Shown here: positions 14,803 through 23,406 of the stretch, one piece after another
Position numbering within the stretch: the stretch's first letter is position 1
Layout of the letters: the number at the start of each line of letters is the position of its first letter
Source of the DNA: Clostridia bacterium
Lineage (GTDB): Bacteria > Bacillota > Clostridia > Oscillospirales > CAG-272
DNA: 46,339 nucleotides
Assembly: GCA_017461365.1 (NCBI GenBank)
Contig: JAFTYG010000052.1
Coordinates: 1 to 46,339 of the forward strand
Direction of reading: 5' to 3'
The notes under the pieces: model-generated
Seen by the model: only the letters and a program-made list of their open reading frames with translations
What the model was told of the DNA's origin: nothing
Database searches by the model: none
Position numbers and translations under genes: made by a program

Positions 14803-17019
14803 ATGCATACAGACAAAAATAAGGCAGCATCGCTATATGAGCTTTTGGCTGCATCGGGAAAAAATTACGACGTTGAAAAGATACGCGCGGCGTATGAATA
14901 TGCGGCGGCGCTTCACGAGGGACAGTTCAGAGTCAGCGGAGAGCCATACATATCTCACCCGATCGCCGTAGCCGAGATAGTTACGGGACTCGGACTCGAT
15001 ACAAATTCAATATGCGCGGCTCTGCTTCACGATACGGTGGAGGATTGCTCCGAGAAGACCAACCTCGAAGAGATAGAAAAGAGATTTGGAAAAGAAGTCG
15101 CTATGCTTGTAGACGGTCTTACGAAGCTCGTAACGCCGAATATCGAGGATAAGGAAGAGGCGCATATCGAGAATATCCGCAAGATGCTTTTAGCTATGTC
15201 CAAGGATATTCGTGTAATATTTATAAAGCTTTGCGACCGACTTCACAATATGAGAACGCTTGGTGTAAAGCCCGATCCCAAGAGACGTCAGACAGCGCTT
15301 GAAACGATGCACGTTTACGCGCCCCTTGCGCACCGCCTCGGTATGCAGAAGATAAAGCAGGAGCTTGAAAATCTTTGTATATCCTACCTCGATCCGATAG
15401 GATATGACGAAATACAGAGCTATATCGACGAGAAATACGGCGAAAGTATTAACTTTATTGACAGCATAAAGGCGGCGGTCAATGAAAAAATGACCGAAAA
15501 CAATATTCATTTCACGCTTGAGGGAAGAATAAAATCGGTCTACAGTATCTACCGTAAGATGTTCAATCAGAACAAGAGCTTTGACCAAATATATGACTTT
15601 TACGCGTTGAGAATAATCGTGGATACAGAGCTTGAATGTTATACCGCGCTCGAACTTATCCACGAAATGTATAAATCCGTCCCGGGAAGATTTAAGGATT
15701 ACATATCCACACCTAAGCCCAATATGTACCGCTCGCTCCATACGACGGTAATAGGAAGGGACGGAATACCCTTTGAAGTACAGATAAGAACGTGGGATAT
15801 GCACCACGTTGCCGAATACGGTATTGCAGCGCACTGGAAATATAAGTCGGGCGAAAAATCCAAGGAGGATATGGATAAGAAGCTTGAATGGATAGCAAGA
15901 CTTATTGAGACCGAGGATGAGGCAAAGGATCCCGATGAATTTCTCAACGCTCTCAAAACCGATATATTCCAGGATGAGACCTTTGTCTTTACTCCAAAGG
16001 GAGACGTTATAGCTCTGCCGCAGGGAGCTACGGTCATCGACTTTGCCTACGCGATACATTCGGGCGTCGGAAATAAGATGATCGGAGCGAAGATAAACGG
16101 AGTCATAGTTCCTATCGACAGAACACCCGCAACGGGCGACATCGTTGAAATAATGACCTCGACCTCATCTAAGGGCCCGAGCCGCGATTGGCTGAATATC
16201 GTCAAAACGAGTGAGGCGCGTACAAAGATACGCGGTTGGTTCAAAAAGGAAAAGAGAGCTGATAATATAATCGCGGGTAAGGCGATGATAGACGCTCAGC
16301 TCAAGCACTATACAAGGGCCGTTACCGAGGCTAAGAGAAACGAAATGGTAGCGGCGGTCGGAAAGCGTCTCGGATTTATGAGCGCGGACGACCTTTATAA
16401 TACCCTGGGCTACGGCGGTATCTCTATGGGTAAGATCGCCAATAAGCTCAGGGATGAATATGAGCGTATGCTTGAGGCGGAGGAGACCGAGCCTCAGGTT
16501 GAAATGACCGTGGATAAGGTCAAAACGGTATCCTCAAAGACTATAAAATCGGGAAGCGGTATCATAGTTGACGGCGAAGCTGGCTGTCAGGTCAAATTTG
16601 CGCGTTGCTGTAATCCTCTGCCGGGGGACGACGTTATCGGCTTTATCACAAAGGGCTTCGGTATCTCGATACATAAATGCGATTGCCCCAACGTCAAGCT
16701 CGGACGTGAAAATCCCGAAAATGCAGATCGCTGGGTGGAAGCTCATTGGCAGACCGACGGCGGCGCGTCGGACAACAGTATGTATGAAGCGCAGATCACG
16801 GTTTACGTTGAGAATCGTATGGGCATCGTTGCCGATATATCCGTGGCGCTGTCCGAAATGCGTGTATTTCTGTTGCAGATAAACAGCGCGGGCACTAACA
16901 GTGAGGATTCTGTTATTTCTCTTAAGATCAGTTGTAAAAATGTCGATCACTACAATTCAATAGTTGCGCGCCTGAGATCGATAAACGGAGTCAGGGACGT
17001 TGTAAGAGGATTTTCGTGA
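14803..17019 (+). CDS. relA: Bifunctional (p)ppGpp synthetase/hydrolase Rel
   Basis: This 738-residue stringent-response enzyme has an N-terminal HD hydrolase (His76-Asp77 and Glu80-Asp81 in LLHDTVEDC), a synthetase domain with PGRFKDYI, TGS (about 390-450) and C-terminal zinc-finger and ACT domains. The RFKD form of the synthetase motif and the intact HD box mark a bifunctional Rel rather than a synthesis-only RelA. It both makes and destroys (p)ppGpp in response to uncharged tRNA on ribosomes. GGAGAGG precedes the ATG. It sits between recJ and dtd as in many Firmicutes, except that the usual apt gene is missing. Confidence 0.96.
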   Translation: MHTDKNKAASLYELLAASGKNYDVEKIRAAYEYAAALHEGQFRVSGEPYISHPIAVAEIVTGLGLDTNSICAALLHDTVEDCSEKTNLEEIEKRFGKEVAMLVDGLTKLVTPNIEDKEEAHIENIRKMLLAMSKDIRVIFIKLCDRLHNMRTLGVKPDPKRRQTALETMHVYAPLAHRLGMQKIKQELENLCISYLDPIGYDEIQSYIDEKYGESINFIDSIKAAVNEKMTENNIHFTLEGRIKSVYSIYRKMFNQNKSFDQIYDFYALRIIVDTELECYTALELIHEMYKSVPGRFKDYISTPKPNMYRSLHTTVIGRDGIPFEVQIRTWDMHHVAEYGIAAHWKYKSGEKSKEDMDKKLEWIARLIETEDEAKDPDEFLNALKTDIFQDETFVFTPKGDVIALPQGATVIDFAYAIHSGVGNKMIGAKINGVIVPIDRTPATGDIVEIMTSTSSKGPSRDWLNIVKTSEARTKIRGWFKKEKRADNIIAGKAMIDAQLKHYTRAVTEAKRNEMVAAVGKRLGFMSADDLYNTLGYGGISMGKIANKLRDEYERMLEAEETEPQVEMTVDKVKTVSSKTIKSGSGIIVDGEAGCQVKFARCCNPLPGDDVIGFITKGFGISIHKCDCPNVKLGRENPENADRWVEAHWQTDGGASDNSMYEAQITVYVENRMGIVADISVALSEMRVFLLQINSAGTNSEDSVISLKISCKNVDHYNSIVARLRSINGVRDVVRGFS

Positions 17020-17034
17020 TCTCATGGAGGTAAT

Positions 17035-17499
17035 ATGATAGCAGTATTGCAGAGAGTAAAAAAAGCCGCCGTAAGCGTTGACGGTAACGTAGTGGGAGAA
17101 TGCGGAGAGGGCTTGTATGTCCTGCTCGGAGTGTCGCGTGAGGACACTGAGAGGGATGCAGAGCTCTTGGCTGAAAAGATAGTCGGACTTCGTATATTTA
17201 CCGATGAGGGCGGAAAGATGAACTACTCCCTTATAAATATAGACGGAGAGATGCTCGTCGTATCCAATTTTACTCTCCTTGCATCCTACCGCAAGGGTAA
17301 GCGCCCCGATTATATGGCGGCAGCCGCGCCCGAAGAGGCGGACAGACTTTACAGATACTTTACCGAGCTTTGCGCGAAAAATGTAAAAAAGGTTGCAACG
17401 GGCGTTTTCGGAGCGCATATGATCACCGATATGCAGACCGACGGTCCCGTGACTATAGTTATGGACAGCAAGGTGCTGTCAGCGCCTAAGAATAATTAA
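17035..17499 (+). CDS. dtd: D-aminoacyl-tRNA deacylase Dtd
   Basis: The 154-residue protein hydrolyses D-amino acids and glycine wrongly attached to tRNA. Family marks are the MIAVLQRVKKAAV N-terminus, SNFTLLA (usually SQFTL) and QTDGPVTI (usually NDGPVT), which build the proofreading pocket across the dimer. Length is typical. GGAGG stands 8 bp before the ATG, and only 15 bp separate it from rel, a neighbour arrangement conserved in Firmicutes. The Gln-to-Asn and Asn-to-Thr changes in the two signature motifs are small deviations. Confidence 0.93.
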   Translation: MIAVLQRVKKAAVSVDGNVVGECGEGLYVLLGVSREDTERDAELLAEKIVGLRIFTDEGGKMNYSLINIDGEMLVVSNFTLLASYRKGKRPDYMAAAAPEEADRLYRYFTELCAKNVKKVATGVFGAHMITDMQTDGPVTIVMDSKVLSAPKNN

Positions 17500-17521
17500 A
17501 CGTAAGAGGAAAGAGAACACC

Positions 17522-19051
17522 ATGAAGATTACCTTGGAGTCTCCCGTAAATAAATATTATGTGCAAACACTCGGTATGATATTTTTTCCGGGCGAGCACT
17601 TTGGAAATAAACAAGCCGAGGAGGAACCGTCAGACGAGCCCTGCCTGTACGTCCGCTCCGAAGATCGCGACGGAGGAGTGTATTCCTACGCAAAGGCGGA
17701 ATACAGACAAAAATGCTGTGAGGCGGAATATTTTGCCGAGCAAAAGGACGGAAGAACAGCGGAAAGAACGCTGAAGCTCTCTATAGGCGGCGCGGTGCTT
17801 GCAGCTCTCGGAGATCTTATGGGATACCGTCCCGCATGGGGTATGATGATAGGCGTGCGTCCGTCAAAGGTCGCGTCTGAAATGCTTAACGCGGGCGTCA
17901 GCAAAACGAGGGTAAAAAAGATACTTAATTCCGATTACCTCGTCATTCCCAAAAAAGCCGCATTGGCTACCGATATTGCGCTTACCGAAAAGAGAATAAT
18001 AGGCGAGGTGTCGCCAAAGGATTGCAGTGTTTACATTTCAATACCTTTTTGCCCGTCCAGGTGCACATATTGCTCGTTCGTGTCATATACTTCAAAAAGA
18101 CTCCTTGACCTTATTCCCGAATACATCGAGAGATTAAAGGTCGACATCAGGGCGAATTTTGAGACTATCGACAAGCTTGGGCTTCGCGTCCGTACACTGT
18201 ATATCGGAGGAGGTACTCCGACGATACTCAGCGAAGAACAGCTTAAAGATCTTTTGTCATACATATATACGCTGACTGACGTTACAAAGCTTGATGAATA
18301 TACTATGGAAGCGGGGCGTCCCGATACCATTACAGAGGAAAAGCTTACTATCGCCCGTGAATATGGCGTGACGCGCGTAAGCGTAAATCCGCAGAGTCTT
18401 TCGGACGACGTGCTTTACGGAATTGGACGTCATCATACGGCGGAGGACTTTTTCAGAGCGTTTTCGGATGCCAGACGTGCGAAGATAAAGACTGTGAATG
18501 TAGATCTTATCGCGGGACTTCCCGGGGATAATTTCAAACGCTTTTCGGCAACTATGGATAAGGTGCTTCAGATGGCTCCCGAAAACATCACGGTGCATAC
18601 CTTCTGCGTGAAAAAATCCGCCGAGATACTGAAGCTCAATTCCGACGTTTACTCGATAAGAGGAGGAGACGCGGGCAAGTGCGTGGACTATTCGCAGATA
18701 AAGGCTCAGCAGGCGGGATATATACCTTACTATATGTATAGACAGAAAAATACCGTGGGAAACTATGAAAACGTAGGCTTTGCTCTCCACGGACACGAAG
18801 GGCTATATAACATCTATATGATGGAGGAGATACACAGTATCTTCGCCGCAGGCGCGGGAGCAGTTACAAAGCTTGTAGATAACAGAAATATCGGAAGCAA
18901 GTCTGTCGGTACGGACGGTATCGCGCAGGAAAAGAGAACGATCGAGCGTCTGTTCCATCAAAAATATCCCTATGAGTATCTGGCTGAGGACAGAAGCTGT
19001 CAGTTTGCGAGGACGGCAGAGGAGTTTTACAGAGAACACGGAATGCTTTGA
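17522..19051 (+). CDS. hemZ: Coproporphyrinogen dehydrogenase HemZ (radical SAM)
   Basis: The 509-residue product has an N-terminal region of about 165 residues found in HemZ, then a radical SAM barrel with Cys177, Cys181 and Cys184 in CPSRCTYC for the 4Fe-4S cluster and the YIGGGTPT SAM-binding motif. HemZ/HemN enzymes work on tetrapyrroles in anaerobic porphyrin metabolism. The position after rel-dtd is common in Clostridia and supports HemZ over HemW. No other heme gene is present here, so its real substrate in this organism stays open. Confidence 0.88.
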   Translation: MKITLESPVNKYYVQTLGMIFFPGEHFGNKQAEEEPSDEPCLYVRSEDRDGGVYSYAKAEYRQKCCEAEYFAEQKDGRTAERTLKLSIGGAVLAALGDLMGYRPAWGMMIGVRPSKVASEMLNAGVSKTRVKKILNSDYLVIPKKAALATDIALTEKRIIGEVSPKDCSVYISIPFCPSRCTYCSFVSYTSKRLLDLIPEYIERLKVDIRANFETIDKLGLRVRTLYIGGGTPTILSEEQLKDLLSYIYTLTDVTKLDEYTMEAGRPDTITEEKLTIAREYGVTRVSVNPQSLSDDVLYGIGRHHTAEDFFRAFSDARRAKIKTVNVDLIAGLPGDNFKRFSATMDKVLQMAPENITVHTFCVKKSAEILKLNSDVYSIRGGDAGKCVDYSQIKAQQAGYIPYYMYRQKNTVGNYENVGFALHGHEGLYNIYMMEEIHSIFAAGAGAVTKLVDNRNIGSKSVGTDGIAQEKRTIERLFHQKYPYEYLAEDRSCQFARTAEEFYREHGML

Positions 19052-19072
19052 TCCTCCGAGCCTTTCGGAGGA
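19052..19072 (+). promoter_or_regulatory. Intercistronic hairpin between hemZ and the kinase gene
   Basis: TCCTCCGA (19052-19059) pairs perfectly with TCGGAGGA (19065-19072) around a 5-nt loop, directly after the hemZ stop. No T run follows, so it is more likely an mRNA stabiliser or weak attenuator. It ends about 9 bases before AAGGAG of the next gene. Confidence 0.55.
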
Positions 19073-19091
19073 GTCTTCGAAAGGAGAAGCT

Positions 19092-20027
19092 ATGAACGAA
19101 GAGTTCAAAAGGGAACACAGAAAAACATCAAGACCGCGAAAGCTTAGGGACTTTTCGGCGTGGATAGCCGAATGTGACGGGGTTTTTTCGCAAAAATTGT
19201 GTGAGATAGCCGAGAATGTCAGCAAGGATGACAGCGTAAAGCTGTTGCGGCTCATCGGTCCGACCTGCTCGGGAAAAACAACAGCGGCAAATATGCTAAA
19301 GGAGCGCTTTCTGATGTATGGAAAGCATCTGCACATCGTATCTATTGACGATTTCTATTTGGATACCGAGGTGTTGCGCGAGCTTTCGAGAAAAAACGGT
19401 AAGGAGAACGTGGATTACGATTCGCCCGATACCATTGACGTGGAGGCGCTCGGAGAGTTTGTCGCAAGTATATTTGCAAACGATAAAAGCTATTGCCCCG
19501 TATTTGATTTCAATATCGGCAAACGCTCGGGAACGCGTGAATTTAACTGCGGAAAAGAGGACCTCTTCCTTTTTGAGGGCATACAGGTGCTTTATCCGTC
19601 TGTGAGCGAGATATTCAAAAATACGGGACATCCGTCGGTTGAGATATATATTGCTCCGCAAAGCGCTATCGAGATAGGCGGAAATATTTTCGAGCCCAAT
19701 GAGATACGTCTGATGCGGAGAATAGTTCGCGACAGAAATTTCAGAAGAACAGAGGCGGATTTTACATTTCACCTGTGGAGTTCGGTGAGGGAAAACGAAG
19801 AAAAGAATATCTTTCCGTACATCGGAGAGTGTAAGTACAGTATAGATTCCACGATGCCGTACGAGATAGGCATATTAAAGCCGTATCTGAAAAGCGCGCT
19901 CGATGCGTTGAGTGCGGAAAGCGAATACAGGGCAGAGGCAGACAGATTGCTTGCAAAGATAGATAGGGTATTGCCCCTGTCCGCAAGCCTTATTCCCGAA
20001 GGCTCGCTTTATAAAGAATTTGTGTGA
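19092..20027 (+). CDS. Uridine kinase-like P-loop kinase
   Basis: The 311-residue protein has a Walker A GPTCSGKTT (56-64), VSIDDFYLD as in uridine and phosphoribulokinases, and FLFEGIQVLYP matching the FEGI block of uridine kinase. A later stretch RLMRRIVRDRNFR holds the arginines that usually contact the nucleotide. It probably phosphorylates uridine or another nucleoside. Clostridial relatives often carry N-terminal TGS and threonyl-tRNA-synthetase-like domains; this one has only a short basic N-terminus of about 50 residues. The start at 19092 follows AAGGAG; the longer open frame overlaps hemZ. Confidence 0.78.
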   Translation: MNEEFKREHRKTSRPRKLRDFSAWIAECDGVFSQKLCEIAENVSKDDSVKLLRLIGPTCSGKTTAANMLKERFLMYGKHLHIVSIDDFYLDTEVLRELSRKNGKENVDYDSPDTIDVEALGEFVASIFANDKSYCPVFDFNIGKRSGTREFNCGKEDLFLFEGIQVLYPSVSEIFKNTGHPSVEIYIAPQSAIEIGGNIFEPNEIRLMRRIVRDRNFRRTEADFTFHLWSSVRENEEKNIFPYIGECKYSIDSTMPYEIGILKPYLKSALDALSAESEYRAEADRLLAKIDRVLPLSASLIPEGSLYKEFV

Positions 20028-20113
20028 TACACCGTACATATTGACGAATATGTAAGAGCTTATGTGAATAAAATACACCGTAAGCATTTGCGTATTGATA
20101 TGGCGGTGAAGAT

Positions 20114-21814
20114 GTGATAGAATTTAAAAAAAGTAAACAAAAGAAAGAAGCGCGGGGCATCGGAGGCTTTATGTCGGGTGTGCTCGTGCTTTCGCTTTCA
20201 ACGGTAATAGTAAAAATAATAGGACTTGCGGTCAAGATACCATTGCTTGACACTCTCGGGGCTGTGGGAATGGGATATTTCAACTCCGCATATGAGATAT
20301 ACGCGCTTCTTTGCGTTATCTCAACCGCGGGACTTCCCGTTGCGCTGTCAATGCTCATATCGGCAAACAGAGAGCGCGGAGACGGAAGGGCGGTGCGGAG
20401 AGTGTATCGCTCGGCGCTCGGAATGTTTCTTGTTCTCGGAGCGGTGGGAAGCGGCGTTATGCTCATTTTTTCGGAGCAGATCGCTTCGATCGTGGGGAAT
20501 GCAGAGGCAAGGCTCTGCATAATGGCTATATCTCCCGCGCTGTTTTTTATCTGCTTTTCAAGCGCGGTGAGAGGATATTTTCAGGGATATGAAAATATGA
20601 CTCCAACGGCTGTCTCACAGCTTATCGAGGCGCTCGGAAAGCTCTTGTTCGGCGTGGGATTTGGTGTTATGGCTCTGAAATTGGGCGCGGAGCTCCCCTT
20701 GGCGGCGGCAATGTCCGTGCTCGGGCTTACGCTCGGTATATTTATATCGAGTATTTATCTTTTTATCGTAAAGGCAACGCAAAATCACCGTGACGTATCG
20801 GATATAAATAACCGTTTGGATAACCGTTTTGGTAACGGTTTGGGACAAAGCGGGACTTTAAGTACACTTTTGAGAATAGCCGTGCCGATAACCCTGAGCT
20901 CTGCGGTCCTCAGCCTTTGCAGGATAATAGATATGGCGCTTATTCTGAGGCGGCTTCAAAGCGCGGGAATGAGCCCTACCGAAGCAAACGCCGTGTACGG
21001 CTCATATACGACTCTTGCCGTTCCCGTATTTTCACTCGTGCCGTCGTTGATAACTCCAATATCGCTCTCTCTTGTACCGAGACTTTCGGCGGCGATAGAG
21101 GCGGGGGATAATGACGCCGAGGCAGAGGTCGCTGACAGAGCGCAAAGGCTTACGGTGCTTTTGTCCATACCTGCGTCAATGGGTATCGCTCTTTACGCAA
21201 AGCCCATACTCTCGTTACTGTTTTCGGGGCAGGACGAGGCTGTTGAGGTCGCTTCTCCGCTTTTGGCGATACTCGGCGCATCGGTCGTATTCTCGGGGCT
21301 CATAACGACTACAAATGCAATTCTCCAATCGTACAGACAAACCGTAAGACCTATAGTTTCCATGGCTGTCGGCTCGGTAATTAAGATAATACTTGCGTAT
21401 GTCCTCATAGGAATTCCCGACGTCGGCGTGTACGGCGCGCCCGTGAGCACACTTGTGTGTAATATTACCGTTACGGTAATAAATCTGATATTTATAGGAA
21501 AAAGACTCCCGAAAAGCAAAAATAATTCGGGCATAGGACAGACGTATATGCGTCCGCTTGCGGCGTCTTTGGTCGCTATTGCGGCATCTTTTGGAGTTTA
21601 TCTCGGTATGCTGAACGCAGTCAAGGATATACGGATAGCCTTTGTAGTCGCGCTTCCCGTGGCGGTAGTTGCGTATATATGCCTCGCGCTTATGTTTGGT
21701 GCAGTAAGCGTTAGCGATATTGCCGATATTCCCGTCGGACGGAAAGCTCTTGAAATAATAGAAAAAATAAGAAATAAAAAAGACAAAATAAGTCAAAAAT
21801 ATAAGGAAGGATAG
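20114..21814 (+). CDS. Polysaccharide/lipid flippase, SpoVB-MurJ-like (MOP superfamily)
   Basis: The 566-residue integral membrane protein has about 14 hydrophobic segments and the SpoVB-type opening MSGVLVLSLSTVIVKIIGLAVKIPL. It also shows RGYFQGYENMTPTAVSQLIEALGKLL, a hallmark of the SpoVB/YtgP group that moves lipid-linked oligosaccharide precursors across the membrane. The GTG at 20114 is the only near-upstream start, because a stop lies at 20096-20098 in frame. A cytosolic loop at about 231-246 is coded by three 12-nt near-repeats (20805-20842). It could serve spore cortex or vegetative wall synthesis; the sequence does not decide between them. Confidence 0.85.
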   Translation: MIEFKKSKQKKEARGIGGFMSGVLVLSLSTVIVKIIGLAVKIPLLDTLGAVGMGYFNSAYEIYALLCVISTAGLPVALSMLISANRERGDGRAVRRVYRSALGMFLVLGAVGSGVMLIFSEQIASIVGNAEARLCIMAISPALFFICFSSAVRGYFQGYENMTPTAVSQLIEALGKLLFGVGFGVMALKLGAELPLAAAMSVLGLTLGIFISSIYLFIVKATQNHRDVSDINNRLDNRFGNGLGQSGTLSTLLRIAVPITLSSAVLSLCRIIDMALILRRLQSAGMSPTEANAVYGSYTTLAVPVFSLVPSLITPISLSLVPRLSAAIEAGDNDAEAEVADRAQRLTVLLSIPASMGIALYAKPILSLLFSGQDEAVEVASPLLAILGASVVFSGLITTTNAILQSYRQTVRPIVSMAVGSVIKIILAYVLIGIPDVGVYGAPVSTLVCNITVTVINLIFIGKRLPKSKNNSGIGQTYMRPLAASLVAIAASFGVYLGMLNAVKDIRIAFVVALPVAVVAYICLALMFGAVSVSDIADIPVGRKALEIIEKIRNKKDKISQKYKEG

Positions 21815-21818
21815 ACAT

Positions 21819-22631
21819 ATGACAACAGATGAAAAAATTTCGGCGCTTCTTGGAAAAGAACGCTACAGCTTTGACGATCTTGTAATGCTTGTGGAGGTGC
21901 TGCGCTCGGAAAAGGGATGTCCGTGGGACAGAGAGCAGACACATAAAAGCATACGAAAGGATTTTATAGAGGAGACGTATGAGGTCATCGAAGCGATAGA
22001 TACGGAAAACCCCGAGCTTCTCAGAGAAGAGCTTGGCGACGTGCTTTTGCAGGTGGTGTTCCATGCGGGTATCGAGGCTGAGCAGGAGCGCTTCGATATA
22101 AACGACGTTGCCAACGATATATGCGCAAAGCTCATTCACCGCCATCCCCACGTTTTCGGAGATACTGTAGCTGAAAATACGGATAATGTGCTGTCAAATT
22201 GGGAAAAGATAAAGAGCGAGGAAAAGTCAAGAAAGACGGTTACGGATAAGCTCCGTTCGATACCGCCCATGCTTCCCGCGCTGATGAGAGCAGAGAAAGT
22301 GGGCAAAAAGGCGAAATGCTTTGATTTTGCGGATGAATACGATGTTATGGATAAGGTCTGCGAGGAGCTTACCGAGCTCAGCGATGCTATGTCGGAGGGC
22401 GACAGAGAGAATATCGCGGAAGAGATCGGAGATCTTCTGTTGTCGGTCACGTCGCTGTGCAGAAAGCTGGGCGTTGATCCCGAGGTGGCTCTTAACCGTG
22501 CTACCGATAAGTTTATAGATCGGTTTGAGACGGTCGAGAACGAGGTAACGAAAAGAGGAATGATCATGGAAAATATGACTTCCGAAGAGTTGAACGCCAT
22601 TTGGGATGAAAATAAACATAAAACGGTGTAA
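21819..22631 (+). CDS. mazG: Nucleoside triphosphate pyrophosphohydrolase MazG
   Basis: The 270-residue protein has two tandem MazG repeats. The first contains CPWDREQTH and EETYEVIEAI ... EELGDVLLQVVFH; the second has EELTELSDAM ... EEIGDLLLSV. The EExxE and EExxD acidic clusters bind magnesium. It hydrolyses (d)NTPs to monophosphates and pyrophosphate. In B. subtilis the homologue (YabN C-terminal part) stands before rqcP, yabP, yabQ and divIC, and the same order follows here with a HU gene inserted. It starts 4 bp after the flippase stop behind AAGGAAGG. Confidence 0.93.
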   Translation: MTTDEKISALLGKERYSFDDLVMLVEVLRSEKGCPWDREQTHKSIRKDFIEETYEVIEAIDTENPELLREELGDVLLQVVFHAGIEAEQERFDINDVANDICAKLIHRHPHVFGDTVAENTDNVLSNWEKIKSEEKSRKTVTDKLRSIPPMLPALMRAEKVGKKAKCFDFADEYDVMDKVCEELTELSDAMSEGDRENIAEEIGDLLLSVTSLCRKLGVDPEVALNRATDKFIDRFETVENEVTKRGMIMENMTSEELNAIWDENKHKTV

Positions 22632-22668
22632 AAAAAGAAAATAAATTGGGAAAAAAGTAAAAAAGCAC

Positions 22669-22697
22669 TTGATATTTGAAGAAAAGTGTGGTATAAT
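22669..22697 (+). promoter_or_regulatory. Strong promoter of the HU gene
   Basis: TTGATA (22669-22674), 17-bp spacer, TATAAT (22692-22697) with extended TGG. It lies about 80 bp upstream of the HU start. Confidence 0.85.
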
Positions 22698-22709
22698 TAT
22701 GCCGTTGAA

Positions 22710-22725
22710 TAAGGGAGCTCCCTTA
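22710..22725. promoter_or_regulatory. 16-bp perfect palindrome in the HU leader
   Basis: TAAGGGAGCTCCCTTA is fully self-complementary and lies about 12-28 bp after the -10 box, around the expected start of the transcript. It could be an operator or a 5' stabilising hairpin. Confidence 0.5.
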
Positions 22726-22773
22726 AACAGATGTAAAATATAACAATTATTAGTCAGAAAGGTAAAAGAAAAA

Positions 22774-23046
22774 ATGAACAAGACACAGTTTGTAGAAGCA
22801 GTTGCTCAGAAGTCGGGAATGAATAAGAGAGAGGCAGAGGCAGCAGTTAACGCTATGACAGCAGTTATCGCTGATACTCTCAAGGCAGGCGAAAAGGTAC
22901 AGCTCATCGGCTTCGGTACATTCGAGGTAAAGACACGCGCTGAGAGAACAGGCAGAAACCCCAAGACAGGCGAGGCTATCACAATCGCGGCTTCCAAGAC
23001 TCCTTCCTTCTCCGCAGGAAAGGCTCTCAAGGATTCCATAAACTAA
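22774..23046 (+). CDS. hup: HU-family DNA-binding protein
   Basis: This 90-residue nucleoid protein binds and bends DNA as a dimer. The sequence begins MNKTQFVEAVAQKSGM, has the core GFGTFEVKTRAERTGRNPKTGE with the conserved RNPKTGE tip of the DNA-embracing arm, and ends FSAGKALKDSIN. It has its own consensus promoter and an AGAAAGG ribosome binding site. Its codons are mainly those expected for a highly expressed gene (for example GGC/GGT for Gly and AAG for Lys). It sits between mazG and rqcP. Confidence 0.97.
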   Translation: MNKTQFVEAVAQKSGMNKREAEAAVNAMTAVIADTLKAGEKVQLIGFGTFEVKTRAERTGRNPKTGEAITIAASKTPSFSAGKALKDSIN

Positions 23047-23058
23047 TAAGTAAAAATC

Positions 23059-23081
23059 AGCGGTCGGTCTTGCCGACCGCT
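23059..23081 (+). terminator. Hairpin terminator after HU, probably partial
   Basis: AGCGGTCGG (23059-23067) and CCGACCGCT (23073-23081) pair perfectly around TCTTG. Only ATTTGATTT follows, so some read-through into rqcP is expected, and no separate rqcP promoter is apparent. Confidence 0.6.
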
Positions 23082-23103
23082 ATTTGATTTCAGGAGAGAC
23101 GAT

Positions 23104-23346
23104 ATGCGTTTAGATAAATATTTGAAGGTAGCAAGAATAATCAAGCGCAGGACGGTCGCAAATGATGCCTGCGATACCGAGCACGTTGAGGTCAACGGCA
23201 GACGCGCAAAGGCTTCGTACGACGTTAAGGTCGGAGACGTCATATCGGTGACGTTCGGAGAAAGGACATTGAGGCTTCGCGTGCTTGCAGTAAAGGAGTC
23301 TGTTGCCAAAGCGGACGCTTCGGGAATGTATGAAATTATAGAATAA
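23104..23346 (+). CDS. rqcP: S4-domain RNA-binding protein RqcP (YabO)
   Basis: The 80-residue protein is nearly all S4 domain: MRLDKYLKVARIIKRRTVAN, then VEVNGRRAKASYDVKVGD. Homologues bind stalled 50S subunits with peptidyl-tRNA and act with RqcH in C-terminal alanine tailing during ribosome quality control. The order mazG ... rqcP-yabP-yabQ-divIC is the B. subtilis order. CAGGAGAG stands before the ATG. Confidence 0.92.
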   Translation: MRLDKYLKVARIIKRRTVANDACDTEHVEVNGRRAKASYDVKVGDVISVTFGERTLRLRVLAVKESVAKADASGMYEIIE

Positions 23347-23364
23347 CAGAATAATTGCGTCTGT

Positions 23365-23400
23365 CTCCGCATAAGATTGAAATGTATCACTTATGCGGAG
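23365..23400 (+). promoter_or_regulatory. Hairpin overlapping the yabP Shine-Dalgarno
   Basis: The perfect 11-bp arms CTCCGCATAAG (23365-23375) and CTTATGCGGAG (23390-23400) form a stem whose 3' arm contains GGAG, the ribosome binding site of yabP. GTTTTT follows immediately, so the same structure could also act as an attenuating terminator. Confidence 0.7.
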
Positions 23401-23406
23401 GTTTTT

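Noticed and set aside
20027-20082. 10-bp direct repeat ATACACCGTA before the flippase gene as a target-site duplication
   Set aside because: Only 46 bp separate the copies, with no element between them; chance or local duplication is enough.
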